DNA from: Litsea cubeba
Taxonomy: Eukaryota > Streptophyta > Magnoliopsida > Laurales > Lauraceae
DNA: 64,000 nt
Assembly (NCBI GenBank): GCA_012931725.1
Contig: CM022951.1
Location: 21,849,457-21,913,456, forward strand
Direction: 5' to 3'
Each line of letters opens with the position of its first letter. The first letter of the stretch is position 1. The notes below the pieces were generated by a model, which was not told the origin of the DNA, did no database searches, and saw nothing but the letters and a program-made list of their open reading frames with translations. The position numbers and the translations under genes were made by a program. Positions 21,183 through 29,961 of this stretch are shown in pieces.

Positions 21183-22659
21183 ATGTATAGGTATAGTCTT
21201 TGATTATCGTGTTTGTGCTTATTGTAGTTGTACTCTATAATAAGGATTATCTTGATGTAAATATGCATCGTTATTCATGTCTCTCAGAACAGAGGGCTGT
21301 ATTGATCTAGAAGGAATTATATAATCCGCAAATGTCATCTGCATAGCATCATCAAGCTTTAATTTTATGTGGTGATCCAGATCCTTGTAGACAGTTGATT
21401 TGGTATTGTGTTTCTCAGTGAAATGATGTGGCATTGACTAAAAAACAGCACATCCTCGTAAAATCCTAATCCTTAAATTAAGATTATAGAAATTGAATGT
21501 ATAAAAGAAGAGAAAAATAGCAGTTTTCCAAAGGATGGCTAGGATCTTCCAACCTGGTTTGTTTTGGGGCTGTTGTCCATCCACAACATGAGTAAGCTCA
21601 GGGCTCGAGAAAACTGTGCAAAACATTGAATTGAATATCATATGACTTCTCTCAAACTAGGGCATTGAAAATGTTCAATGTATTTGTGGACAAAAATGAA
21701 TTGCTTTAATTTCTTTCTACATTTCTTTTCACAATGTAGGTACAAGGGAGAATGTGATGTGCTCTTGTTGCCATGCCAGGCACCTGTTAACTGGATACTT
21801 TTACAGCTATACATTGCCTTTTCAAATGTTGAACTTGGCCAAGTATAGAACTTGTTAGATCACTGCAAATCAGCTGCAGCTATTATTTGGCATTGAAACC
21901 TGCTTATTGTTGCTTGTTAAATGCTTCCTATGATTGTGCATTCCTTCACATTCTTTTGAAATGCCTGTGTGCTGAAACATTCCTTTCCTGCGTCAGTTAA
22001 TTCTTGATATGCACTTTACCATTGAAATAGCGGTTTGTGGGGGCTATCCATCCAAGCATGTACGCCAGATTGCATCAGCCATAATTGCACGTGCCATCAG
22101 AACCTTCAATGCACGAGGAGTGGACCCCCAAAGGTACGTCTCCATCAATCTCTTTTTCTTTTTCTTTTTTTTGAATGGTACGTCTCCATCAATCTTGGCC
22201 TTTTGCTTTCTTATTTTCTTAGGCTGCATTTGGGGGTATATTTGCAAAATTGAGCTTGTAGTCCAATTATTCTTTCTATAAATATCCTTTGGGCTTGTCC
22301 AAATCTGCAGTGCTGAAATTGTACTGAAGGAATCATATCTGCTGCTGCATTTTGCAGTACTTCCTAAGGAACCCCTATTTTTTCTGTAGGTTGGCTGATC
22401 TGATTAACATTTTTGCAGTGCGCTGCCCGAAGATGAATGGTTTTGTGACGCTGCAAAGTCAGCAATAAACAAGCTTTTGCTAGGAACGTCTGCATCTGAG
22501 TCATCCGACATTGATGAACACATTGTCGTGCATGATGACATCTCTGATTCAGACGACACTGTTTCCACCCCATCAATCACAGAGTCTGCCGAATCTTTTG
22601 CTTCAGCCAATATGGGAGAAAATGAAAGTCCCATTTACCTTACAGATCCTGAAGGTTAA
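1..22659 (+). CDS. EXO84B: Exocyst complex component EXO84B, 3' part (four exons; 5' end outside window)
   Basis: The gene encodes the C-terminal part of a plant EXO84 subunit of the exocyst, the octameric complex that tethers secretory vesicles to the plasma membrane. Visible exons are 1-150, 12534-12722, 21997-22133 and 22419-22659. All junctions are GT..AG, and the phases sum to 717 nt, or 238 codons plus stop. Diagnostic stretches are YVLNF.YSREGKTRLDAQMYL, TETVVMWLSDEQEFWGVFED, LILDMHFTIEIA and LPEDEWFCDAAKSAINKLLLG, recalled from the plant EXO84B family. The C-terminus is acidic and Ser-rich, as is usual in this family. Plant EXO84B is about 750 residues, so roughly two thirds lies upstream. 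Introns 1 and 2 (12,383 and 9,274 bp) are packed with transposons but the exons are intact. A second, broken copy of the 3' end lies at 38975-39520. The family call is firm; the choice of the B paralogue is slightly less so. Confidence 0.92.
414..585 (+). repeat. Direct repeat, left copy, flanking the psbD plastid fragment
   Basis: This stretch of about 170 bp, running from the leucine-rich 'gcagttagctagttag' region to 'caataaatgaaatag', recurs at 962-1131 with a few substitutions and indels. The two copies lie in the same orientation on either side of the psbD-like segment. Confidence 0.85.
586..961 (+). pseudogene. psbD: Nuclear insertion of plastid DNA: psbD (photosystem II D2) fragment
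   Basis: Across shifted frames this stretch translates to pieces of the D2 C-terminal region: ..IHGATV.., VTANRFWS, PVTGLWMSALGVVGLAL, EIRAAEDPEFQTF, LNEGIRAWM and QPYENLI. These match the end of plastid psbD, a thylakoid reaction-centre protein with no role in the nucleus. Frameshifts and small deletions break the frame, for example a missing Asn-Leu after VGLAL and changes around the Phe-rich segment. It is therefore an old NUPT lying in intron 1 of EXO84B. The middle section is well preserved at nucleotide level, which suggests moderate age. The gene identity is recalled from the D2 protein and was not checked by a search. Confidence 0.85.
962..1131 (+). repeat. Direct repeat, right copy, flanking the psbD plastid fragment
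   Basis: This is the second copy of the 414-585 sequence. It starts right after the last recognisable psbD codons and ends at 'aataaatgaaatag'. It differs from the left copy by scattered substitutions and a 1-bp indel. Confidence 0.85.
1316..1470 (+). mobile_element. LTR-retrotransposon relic: LTR end plus primer-binding site
   Basis: A pyrimidine-rich stretch ends in 'ggcttaca' and is directly followed by tggtatcagagcc at 1451-1463. That string is complementary to the 3' end of plant initiator tRNA-Met and is the usual primer-binding site of Copia and TRIM elements. No matching second LTR or coding domain was found nearby. Confidence 0.5.
1838..2127 (+). mobile_element. Complete 290-bp SMART/TRIM miniature LTR retrotransposon
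   Basis: Two 70-bp LTRs (1838-1907 and 2058-2127) look identical. They start with tgttaagtag and end with accttgaca. The 5' LTR is followed at once by the primer-binding site tggtatcagagcc (1908-1920). The 3' LTR is preceded by the G-rich polypurine tract at about 2046-2057. A 5-bp target duplication CTGAA flanks the unit at 1833-1837 and 2128-2132. The 150-bp interior has no coding capacity and contains a tRNA B-box-like gttcgaaacc. Size and layout fit the tiny SMART-type TRIM elements described in plants. It depends on another element's enzymes for movement. Confidence 0.93.
2286..2578 (+). repeat. Possible LTR (293 bp, TG..CA) preceded by a polypurine tract
   Basis: The sequence caagggggatataa (2272-2285) resembles a polypurine tract. 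It is followed by a segment beginning tgttataatc and ending cttctaca. No 5' partner LTR was recognised: the LTR end at about 1449 does not match it. It may be a 3' LTR of a rearranged Copia element. Confidence 0.35.
3538..6288. mobile_element. Non-coding LTR-like element or solo LTR, 2.75 kb, with TSD AAATC
   Basis: The segment starts tgtcatgccccc and ends gggtcttaca. It is flanked by the 5-bp direct repeat AAATC at 3533-3537 and 6289-6293, as expected for an LTR-type integration. No reverse transcriptase, integrase or gag is readable inside. It contains a G run (about 5099-5112) and a C/A run (about 6043-6073). Its ends resemble those of the element at 54494-58137, which begins tgacacaccccg and ends gggtctcaca, so both belong to one family. 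It could be a solo LTR or a LARD-like derivative. Confidence 0.75.
6294..7149. other. Intron 1 stretch without recognisable features
   Basis: No gene, RNA or clearly bounded element was recognised here. Short open frames occur but carry no domain motif and sit in low-information sequence. Confidence 0.5.
7150..7765 (+). pseudogene. Decayed LINE (non-LTR retrotransposon) 3' end with RNase H relic
   Basis: An open stretch around 7201-7656 contains the phrase INWIIWKGRN, typical of the linker after the reverse transcriptase in plant LINEs. It is followed by an RNase H-like segment (VGNPQLAGFGGLL). In another frame, NGKADCLVKEG at about 7690-7720 matches the end of the LINE RNase H domain. At least one frameshift separates these pieces. 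The catalytic domain is incomplete, so this is a dead remnant within EXO84B intron 1. Confidence 0.65.
7985..9300 (+). pseudogene. Decayed Copia retrotransposon: LTR/PBS end fused to RT-RNase H remnants
   Basis: An AT-rich LTR-like end is followed near 8120 by a degenerate primer-binding site (tagtattagagccaggc). From about 8390 several frames carry Copia pol pieces: the VYVDD-type reverse-transcriptase active-site region, the tract around HIKDLG, a segment ending FMTNPPDLLMAEIHQIIRYLK, then RNase H-like NDADWAGCPDARRAT, and a terminal KHMEVDCHSIRE near 9190-9225. Stops and frameshifts are frequent. Gag, protease and integrase are missing, so there is a large internal deletion. Confidence 0.8.
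9615..9671. repeat. (CT)n microsatellite
   Basis: An almost uninterrupted CT dinucleotide run of about 57 bp in EXO84B intron 1. Confidence 0.95.
9672..10978. other. Intron 1 stretch without recognisable features
   Basis: AT-rich sequence with no domain-bearing open frame and no clear element ends. Confidence 0.5.
10979..11035 (-). mobile_element. Au-type SINE 3' fragment, reverse orientation
   Basis: Read on the minus strand, the segment contains gtagccgactccaagat followed by agttgggacaagcctttaat and a short GAT/GAA-rich tail. This is the conserved 3' module of plant Au SINEs. Only the 3' end is recognisable. A better preserved relative is at 36569-36690. Confidence 0.6.
11036..12533. other. 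End of EXO84B intron 1, no recognisable features
   Basis: T-rich intronic sequence ending in the acceptor atgtattcag at 12524-12533. No other feature was recognised. Confidence 0.5.
12534..12722 (+). CDS. EXO84B: EXO84B internal exon
   Basis: Sixty-three codons in phase 0, from ALFAKLQQL through GDVLLGNEKIQK and TETVVMWLSDEQEFWGVFED to HLQPFGLQQ. The acceptor is attcag at 12528-12533 and the donor is CAG|gtattc at 12723. It matches the EXO84B family without gaps. Confidence 0.93.
12889..13847 (-). mobile_element. 5'-truncated LINE with zf-RVT and RNase H remnants
   Basis: On the minus strand an open segment (13503-13009) contains the RNase H start KFSVDGAARGNP.PSGIG and DSDEAEVLAILDALR. Upstream in other frames are pieces of the Cys/His zf-RVT linker (SANDRLFLHCEF). 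The left edge is an A/T tract with the LINE-like 3' end 'attaccaataaaaaaa' (minus strand). Candidate target duplications ttctttatgccct (12876-12888) and ttctttatgtcct (13848-13860) differ at one base. This is a classic 5'-truncated LINE insertion in EXO84B intron 2. Frameshifts make it inactive. Confidence 0.82.
13861..14282. other. Intron 2 stretch without recognisable features
   Basis: No element ends or domain-bearing frames were recognised. Confidence 0.4.
14960..16075 (+). repeat. Copia-like LTR fragment with repeated GGTCGACCGAAG-type motifs
   Basis: The segment 15075-15415 holds several variants of ggtcgaccgaag and ggtggaccgaagc. Downstream, the stretch around 15700-16075 (cggcatcaaacgcggtc, then 'ggacggaaccactataaaaagc' near 16010) resembles the 3' half of plant Copia LTRs. 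No partner LTR or coding domain is present. Boundaries are approximate. Confidence 0.4.
17652..17795. repeat. Palindromic CTCAGAYAAATTTATCTGAG repeat array, left of PLD fragment
   Basis: Several complete and partial copies of a roughly 24-bp palindrome (aaactcaga.aaatttatctgagttt) lie head to tail, with spacers such as 'ttctggcaaa'. The same unit recurs at 18341-18557. Confidence 0.8.
17800..18172 (-). pseudogene. Captured phospholipase D alpha C-terminal fragment
   Basis: On the minus strand, an open frame (18281-17775) reads VDDEYIIIGLANINQRSMNG, DSEIAMGGYQPHHLATRQPA, HGFRMALWYEHLGMLDDSF, IADKYWDLYVSETL and SYPVRVTSDGDVTELPGTEFFPDT. These match the C-terminal region of plant PLD alpha, which hydrolyses phosphatidylcholine to phosphatidic acid. 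Homology stops at 18172, where the preceding minus-strand bases are ctgttacag, a splice acceptor. Capture therefore appears to be from genomic DNA with intron sequence. The His and Lys of the second HKD motif lie upstream of the captured part and are absent; only the Asp region remains. About nine residues before LLSYP also appear deleted. No lipase activity is expected. Confidence 0.88.
18341..18557. repeat. Palindromic CTCAGAYAAATTTATCTGAG repeat array, right of PLD fragment
   Basis: At least six variants of the palindromic unit found at 17652-17795, separated by short A-rich or ctggcaaa spacers. Together the two arrays bracket the captured PLD fragment. Confidence 0.85.
20232..20502 (-). 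mobile_element. Short retroposed insertion with 20-bp target duplication
   Basis: A 271-bp segment starts with a T-run (a minus-strand A tail) and is flanked by the exact 20-bp direct repeat cattttgagaactaatattt at 20212-20231 and 20503-20522. This is the pattern of a 5'-truncated LINE copy or a LINE-mobilised sequence. No coding domain is readable at this length. Confidence 0.8.
20523..21025. other. Intron 2 stretch without recognisable features
   Basis: No gene or bounded element was recognised. Confidence 0.4.
21026..21178. repeat. 31-bp minisatellite leading into a (CT)n run
   Basis: Three copies of a unit of about 31 bp (catcacatcacaagcctact plus ctctctctaaa) end in a (CT)n run of about 75 bp from 21104. 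The microsatellite probably grew out of the CT tail of the last unit. Confidence 0.85.
21997..22133 (+). CDS. EXO84B: EXO84B penultimate exon
   Basis: This 137-bp exon follows the acceptor tgcgtcag and begins LILDMHFTIEIAVCGGYPSK. It continues HVRQIASAIIARAIRTFNAR and ends GVDPQ plus two bases (AG) before the donor gtacgt at 22134. It joins the final exon in phase 2, restoring Ser. The left breakpoint of the segmental duplication (22105) lies within this exon. Confidence 0.93.
22419..22659 (+). CDS. EXO84B: EXO84B last exon
   Basis: The acceptor tttttgcag is followed by T, which completes the split Ser codon, then ALPEDEWFCDAAKSAINKLL. The tail is Ser/Asp/Glu-rich (SDIDEHIVVHDDISDSDDTV) and ends YLTDPEG at TAA 22657-22659. 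The preceding intron is only 285 bp. A near-identical exon lies at 39280-39520. Confidence 0.93.
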
Positions 22660-23778
22660 TGAGGCTGCACTCCATCAGAAGAGGAGAACAAGAGCTCCAT
22701 TGTCCTACAAGTTACAATTGCGTGGGCTGGTAGGTCCTGCCTAAGATTGGTCCACCGAATGAATGAGATTGGCTCCAGACTTGATTCTGTTGGCTTTAAC
22801 ATCTGTGGTCTTTCGGATCAGATTCTTTTACACCAACCGGGAAGACATCTGGCTTAACTTCATTGGTGTACCTTCGTAGAAGAGAAGTTTTGTACAGTAG
22901 CCATCATTCCTTGAGTTAAGCTTTGTAGGCATTCCTGAACATGATATAGTAATTCAATCCTGAAGTATTTACAATTGATGTATGCTACCAATTCACGTAA
23001 GCTCTTCTGCATTTTGTTTTGATTGAGTTGGTGCAATTTGGTTTAAGCTGGTAAGGCTTCGTTGTCGTCATTTGGGACCTGTAGTGGAGATATATATAAG
23101 TAATGCTCATGTACAAGCTTTCCTTACCGTTTTATGGTTGCCAGAGGGGGTGATACAACTAGGTGAGTTGGGTGTCCAAGCCCGAGCCAAATTGGATATG
23201 GATGTGTGTACTTGAACTGAGCCTAACATGAAATGCAAATTTTCAATTGTTCTGAATCCGGTTCGATCAAGCCCAACATGCATTTCATTCTTAGTTGGGT
23301 TATTGGATCATGTTGGGTTGCCTTTGACATGATCCACTAGCTGGAGGCATCGCCTTAACATGGGCATTGGGTCAAGAATCGGTGGAGCGTACATTAACGG
23401 CAACACCCAGTGGACATAAGCTCATTTTTACAATTGATGTAGAACATAAGCCCAAGTCCACCCCACAAGGTTAATAATACAGACCAATTTGACCCCATTG
23501 TGCAGGAAGTATGGGCCGGGCTGGCTTGAGCTGTCCCAGCCTATGAACAATCCTACATATAGGTTAGATGAAGAGTTTGGATTGATTGTATACGGGGTTC
23601 ATTGTAGGGACTAGAAATGAAATTTGTTTCTTTAAAATCAAACCCAGGTTTCCGGAGTTTCGTCCTTATAAAACTCTGATTTTGTCAAAAAGAAAGAAGA
23701 AAATAATCACATGTTGAGACCAGTGACTGAAAAAAATGGTATTATAGATTTCACGTATCTGCAACTAGTAATAAATAA
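22660..23778 (+). other. EXO84B 3' flank, duplicated at about 39521-40810
   Basis: This non-coding stretch, presumably 3' UTR followed by intergenic DNA, is matched almost base for base in the right unit. The right unit has about 175 extra bases near 40284-40463, so this copy probably carries a deletion near 23413. No further gene was recognised. Confidence 0.6.
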
Positions 23779-24428
23779 GGGGAGTTCTATTGGCACCACA
23801 AATCTTCCTCTCCCCACCACACTAGAAGACAAAAAAGGTATGTTTTTCCTAAACTACCTACCCCTCCTCCTCCTCCCTCCCTCCCTCCACCCTCTTCCCT
23901 CATCTCGCCAGTCTCCAGCCGGCCGGGGCTCCCTCCCCCCTCTCTTTCTTCCTCCCTTTCTTTCCCTCTTCTCCCTCTCTCCATTCCTCTCCTTCCCTCT
24001 TCTCCCTCTCTCGTTCCCTATCCTTCCCTCCCCTAGTCGTCTTCTCTCCCCCTCCTAGTCGCCGGCAGGGAGGGAGATCGATTCTGCCTATTGCAGCCTG
24101 ATCTCCCTCCCCGCCGACGACTGGGAGGGGGAGGGGGGAGAAGAAGAGTAGGGAAGGGAAGGAGAGGGAGGGAGAAGAGGGAAAGAAAATGGAAGGGGAG
24201 GGAGACCGGCCGGGGCTTCCGCCGCGGGCTACCAGTTGGGGCTCCCTCCCCGTTGAGACTGCCGGGGGGGGCGATGGGGAAAGAGGGTAGGGGGGCGATG
24301 GGGAAAGAGGGTAGAGGGTGGGAGAGGGAAGGGGGGGGGGGGGGGGGGCAGTTTAGGAAAACTCATTTTTTTTATTTTTATTTTTTGCAATGGGAAGAGA
24401 GGTTTTTGAGGTGCCAACAGAACCCCCC
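23779..24428. mobile_element. Non-autonomous MULE (650 bp), family GGGGAGTTCTATTGGCACC
   Basis: The left end is ggggagttctattggcacc and the right end, in reverse complement, is ggggggttctgttggcacc. Target duplications are aataaataa (23770-23778) and aataaatga (24429-24437). The right duplication unit keeps the empty site (aaataaataaacataaac near 40805). The interior is GC-rich and strongly strand-biased (CT-rich left half, GA-rich right half), so it can fold back on itself. No transposase. Confidence 0.88.
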
Positions 24429-24652
24429 AATAAATGAACATAAACAAGTTTCTTTCCTCTAAAATCAAAGCCTTATGATGGTATGCCATATTTCCACGCC
24501 TACCCACACTGGATGCTCCGTTAAGTGGGAGGGAGATTATTTTGAGCCGTTCGGGTTTTCAATAGGTGTGCTTCGCTCTTTTAATTCAGAATTTCTTTAA
24601 ATCAAAGCCTTACGAGAGTAGGCATTCTTGTTTATCCTAACACTTCCTCCTC

Positions 24653-24658
<6 letters not shown>

Positions 24659-24693
<35 letters not shown>
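24659..24693. repeat. (GA)n microsatellite
   Basis: A pure GA run of about 35 bp. The equivalent place in the right unit (41041-41175) has two shorter GA runs. Confidence 0.95.
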
Positions 24694-24697
<4 letters not shown>

Positions 24698-27373
24698 CAG
24701 GAAAAATCAAATGAAAACAAAATTGGGGGCATCAATGGCATCTCTTTCAAAGCGTCAGACATGATCAAAGGGCAAGGCTGCGGATACACCTGTGTTGAAG
24801 CGTAATTCCATTTACAACTTACTAGTCCAAGCCTTGGTCCAGGTCCGATACAGGCCGTATCTCTTGGATCCAAAATGGACAGGACCCTGTTCGCACAATT
24901 AGGGCACGTTTGACAACGGTCTTCGCCCTGAATTCCATGCCCAAAATCGGCATTCGGCGGATTTTTCTTGTTGGATGGCATGGATTTGAAGAGGATGGAC
25001 CAAAGACATCCACTCTTTTGATTCTTATTAGAATTGGACGCGCCCCACAGATCAGATGAATCCACGCGCCTGCGGATTTGCGGAGCTATAGTGTTTTAGG
25101 CATTAATGTAGGGGAGACCCCTTTTTTACATTTTTTTTAATTCTATGGGCCCCACAATCAAAATCTGAACCGATAATAGTGTTAAGAAGGTCCAAAATGA
25201 CCATCTCCAAAATTTTAGCCGGTGATTCATCTTAGATCTTGAGATATTTGCAAAACCGCCCAAACAGTTAGATAGTCATTTCTAGATTCTGTGGGCCAAA
25301 ACGGGATTAAAACCAGTCCATTCTTTTCAATTTTCTGATTTCTGCGGACCCCAAGATCATGATCTGAACCAGTAGTTGACTCTGGAAGGTCGAACACGGC
25401 TAGTTGAGGTTTTTAACCAAATTAATAAATATGTCAGGTTCGTGTTGTATGCACGTGACAGTCGGTTCTCAATCCAATCCGAATCCATTCTTACCAACCC
25501 ATTGCTTCCCCTACAAGGACTTTGTATCTCCAATATCATGCCTGAATGTAGAGCTTAATATTAGTCATAATTTCAATAGACCAAGCCCAAACTTGACTCT
25601 AGAATACTAAAGAAAGAACTATGTTGACCGAGCAGGATACCATAAAGGGTCACACATTGTAGTGTGTTGGTTATAATATTAGATTTCATTTAGATAAAGT
25701 AAAGTTTATTTGAATTGGGGTAGGAATGATTTAAAAGAGATTGAGATGAGAAATTTACTAAATTTCTTCAAAGAGATTTAAAGGATGGGATGATATGAAT
25801 TTGAATTCAAAGACTCCAATAACTATAAAGTTTCAGATATGGTTGGATCATCATATAATCTTAAATTGTTAAATAGGAGAAATAGAAAATTAACGAGAAA
25901 ATTGATCCTCTATCAACAAATTGACTCGGAATGATTAATGACCTTCACAATTTTTTTTATTTAAAAGAAAAATTCAAAGAACGACTCTTTTATTCCTGAT
26001 ATGGAGAAAAATGGCATTTCCATCATACGCTCAATCAATCCGTGGGATCTATGTCTGTCAAAATGAGATTTTATCATACGTCATTGGAGGGGTTAAAATT
26101 CATTTTCAACAGTTCGGATTATCATTATGTGGGGCCCATGATGGATTTCATGAGACCTATAAGTTTATATATAATAGATACAAACAAAGAATCAAACCTG
26201 TCTTAATCACCACCTAATCACATTTCCATCGTGTGCTCAATCAAGTGGTGGGATTCATGTCTATTGAAATGAAGTTTTAGTATATGTCATTGGAGGGGTT
26301 GGCATTCATTTTGAATGGTTGGGATTCTCATCATGTGGGCCGATGATAGATTCCTGAAGACCTGTAAGTTCACATATAGTAGCTGCAAATAGAGAACGTG
26401 ACTCATCTTCATCCCCACCTAATCACAATTACATCACGTGCTCAATCGAACAGTGGGATCCATATCTGTTGAAATAAAATTTTAGTATATATCATTGGTA
26501 GGGTTTTGTTTGGATGGATGGGTAGAGAAATGGAGATGTTAGCGCAGAGATGTGAGCAACGAATTCTAGTTGTATTGAGACTTATTTTAGCTGGATGAGA
26601 CTAATCACATTTGAATAGATAAGCCAAAATCCAAGTCCAAAACCAAAATAAAGAGTGAAATTGAAATTGAGCCTCTATTTTCTAATCGAATCGCCCAAGC
26701 TTTTATATATATATATATATTACTGCGCACTAGATCAATGTGCGCACCTCAACGTGGGGCCCACATGGAGCCCCACCTCGGACTGGGACCAAAGGGATTG
26801 AAAGATCTCCCATAGCCCTTCATCTCTATAAAACATCAATCCCATCCCTGATCATCATCACCTCCATCTGGGCCCCACAAGTTTAACGGTGTGCAGTCGA
26901 TTCAAGGTGTACAGTGGAAAGGTGTGCCCCACGTGAAGTTCAAGGGGTTGTTCGTGTGGTCCATTCGGATGGACCATCAAGGGGGCCCCACCCCTAGTGT
27001 GCAAGATGCGTATTGGGCGCACCTGATATATATCTATGAGGGTAAGGGGGACCCTCATATTTAGGCTGTTGGCTCTGAATATTGATCCAATTAGTCCTCC
27101 CTTACTCTCGTAGTTGTGTGAAAGCTATTCTCATAAGAGCATCTCCTATATAGGGCTTAAATGATTTCATCGGGCATGAGATCTATGCTAGATCCCGTCC
27201 ATAAAGGGTTTTAAACACTAAACATTTATCTAGGCCTGGCTAATTGGACGCAAGCGCATGTCTGGGATTCCCTAGGTGGAATGGGTTTGGGTCTAACCCA
27301 GGATGGGGTTTAGGCCCAATGACAGCTTCAGTGGTAACCATTCAAAATATGACAATAGGGTGGAAAAATTATT
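24694..27373. other. Intergenic region, duplicated at about 41176-43750, no gene recognised
   Basis: AT-rich intergenic sequence matched in the right unit. It includes a partly repeated motif (catttccatc...gtgggatc.atgtctgt.aaaatga) around 26010, 26220 and 26410, and a segment at about 26705-27030 with gcgcac-rich ends that may be an old MITE. Confidence 0.5.
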
Positions 27374-27452
27374 GGAGAGTTCTATTAGCACCACAGTTTC
27401 ATCTCTCCACACCGCAAGAAAAAAAAAATTCCTTCCTAAACTACCCTCCTCT

Positions 27453-27504
<52 letters not shown>

Positions 27505-28366
27505 CAGTCCACCCTCTCCCTCCACCCTCTCCCTCCACCCTCTTCCCTCATCCTCTCCCTCCACCCCACCCCACCCCACTCTCGAGGTCTCCGGCGAGGA
27601 GGGATCCCCGGCCGGCTAGCCGGCCCCCTCCCTCCCCCCCCCCCCTCTTTCTATTTCTTCCTCGGCCGAAACCCTTTGGCAGTCCATTTCCTCTTCCACT
27701 GCATTGCCCAGATGCATTCTTGGTTTCTTTCAAGCAAAATCCGGATAGCTCCAAAAAGAAGACATTAACAGAATTTAGCACCATGTTCAAAGCACCTATC
27801 ATTTTTAGAGTTTGGGATTGGTGTTTTATCATTTATGGAGTCTGAGATTGGTGTTGTACGATTACTTAATCATCATATTCAATTGAATGAGTTTTGGTTT
27901 GAACTAAGATTACCCTGCAGTTTGAAATCCAAGCCTCCGCTTCCTTCTGATAAGGTGCCCTCCCTGTTTAAGGGAATCGAAACGAAGTTGTCCTCTTTGA
28001 GAGGGGTGTTGTTAATGGAAAACAGAGATCGTCTTCCCCAACACCAGAGAAGTTTTATGTTACAGATTCTTTTCTTCTCCTCCCTCCGCAGTCATTATTA
28101 AATTCGCCCATTAAAACCCCAGTAAGGGGTTGGCTCAACTGAGGGCGAGGGGGTTGGCCAGCCGGCCGGGGCTGCCGCCGCTGGCAGCAGGCGGGGATCC
28201 CTCCCTGCCAGAGAGCTCGAGGGTGGGGTGGGGATGAGGGAAGAGGGTATAGGGTATAGGGAGGACTGTGGAGGGAGAGAGAGGGAGGGAGGAGGGGGGT
28301 TAGTTTTAAAAAAAAAAATTATTATGGTGTGGAGAGATAAAACTGTGGTGCCAATAGAACCCCCCC
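27374..28366. mobile_element. Non-autonomous MULE (993 bp), same family as 23779-24428
   Basis: The left end is ggagagttctattagcaccacag and the right end, in reverse complement, is gggggttctattggcacc followed by acag. An 8- to 9-bp target duplication around aaattatt flanks it (about 27366-27373 and 28367-28374). The right unit shows the empty site near 43750. Long subterminal inverted repeats (ccggccggc, gggatccctcc) enclose about 400 bp of unique sequence (27700-28100). That core has a largely open frame of unknown origin and may be captured gene DNA. It also contains a (CT)n run at 27456-27501. Confidence 0.85.
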
Positions 28367-29290
28367 AAATTATTTGATCAATATACTTTTTTCTTCTTGG
28401 TTCCTCCTCCTCTATCCCACCCTGCGTGGACAATTCACGGTGTACCACGTTAATAAGAAAAGCAATGTGATTTTGATTTTAAATCGAATGGGAGTAGCTG
28501 CATCATGCATGTGGTTTTCTTGTTGCTAAATATGGCGGATCATGAACGGCCCACTCACAGTGAGCATAAACCAACTGCGATAGACCTAGTATATAGTGAA
28601 TGGTCCACCCACAGTGAACATATACCAACTATGATAGAGGATCTAAACTTTGCCCTAATTACTTGGGTTTGCCTCAGTGGCAGTAGGGACCTTCCCCTAG
28701 TAATTGGGCCCACTCTATTAGAAGAAACCCTGAGAGAGAGTGGGTTAGAGATAACTCCATGTAAACACCAGTGCTCAAACCTACTCTTTATCCCTTCGAA
28801 CATAAGATTGATTATTAAATTTTGTCCCATTGCCACAAATATACTTGACATTTTGAAAGAATTACAATAATATCATGATATATATCTTAAATGATATTTT
28901 TCCGATTATATTTTGACATCTCAAAAATTGTCATCGGAAATGACAATAAGACAATATAAATCACAATAAAATCAGAATAAAAGTAGAAGAATCATGAAAA
29001 ATATTTTTACTGTATTTATATTTATTTATTATTTTTATCATTTAATAATTATTTTATTTCTTCAACATTTTGCCTTCAGAGCAAGACCTAAAATTTGAAA
29101 ATGTTCCGCATTTTCATGACACAGTGATGTCCCCAAAAAAAGATAAATGTGATAGTGTTTGGTACAAACCCATAGTACTAGTATACACTTCAATGGCTAA
29201 AGTCAACATACTTCAAGCATTTTTATAAAGCCAACAGACATGAGTGCAGATCATGCAAAATAACATTAGTTGGCCTCTTAGGATTCTTGG

Positions 29291-29494
29291 GGTCCATGAA
29301 ATATTAATAATCTACACATGATTTGTCGCAGGCACTCTTATATTGTATCCATTTCCACCTTTTGGTACATGAAGTTATTTATTTTATTATGAGGTCCATG
29401 AAATATTAATAATCTACACATGATTTGTCGCAGGCACTCTTATATTGTATCCATTTCCACCTTTTGGTACATGAAGTTATTTATTTTATTATTC
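29291..29494 (+). repeat. 102-bp tandem duplication specific to the left unit
   Basis: The sequence starting ggtccatgaaatattaat at 29291 is repeated from 29393 with period 102 and no visible change. The right unit has a single copy near 59890. A (CT)n run follows at 29519-29560. Confidence 0.9.
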
Positions 29495-29516
29495 TTGATT
29501 CTCCTGTACATATGCA

Positions 29517-29562
<46 letters not shown>

Positions 29563-29961
29563 GAATTGGAAGTCACTCTTATTTGGCACTAATCCAACCA
29601 ATATTACCATAAAACATGTAAAGGGCATGATTCTTTAGAGATACTCTTGACCAGAAATAGACAGTTCAGAATTTAAGACACTAGTCTCAAATCATATCTT
29701 GAAGGCATCTGCAATTCTCTGTTTGAATGCTAAAATTTTAAAACCATGATCATTTTTTACCGTTGGAACTCTCAGAATTTTAACTTTCTAAATGTTTGAC
29801 TATACTAGGCATTTTGAAAAAACCCTGAGAGACAAAATTTGTAAAATTCATAATCCATCCCGAACAATTATTCTTGTTCCTCTAACTCAACAGGCCCTTT
29901 TAAGGCCCTATAGTCAAAAGCTATGATCAATTGGTTGAAGGGAGACTTGGTTCACCCCTAA

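Noticed and set aside
24637..25065. 142-codon minus-strand frame ending in a Ser-Leu repeat
   Set aside because: The tail is translated (CT)n microsatellite. The rest is broken in the duplicate copy near 41200-41450 and shows no family motif.
26705..27030. Possible MITE with gcgcac-rich ends, duplicated at about 43090-43400
   Set aside because: Ends are suggestive, but no clear inverted repeat or target duplication could be fixed. Its presence in both units means there is no empty site to compare.
27244..27845. 174- and 180-codon plus-strand frames
   Set aside because: They read through a CT microsatellite and MULE terminal sequence absent from the right unit, so they are not genes.
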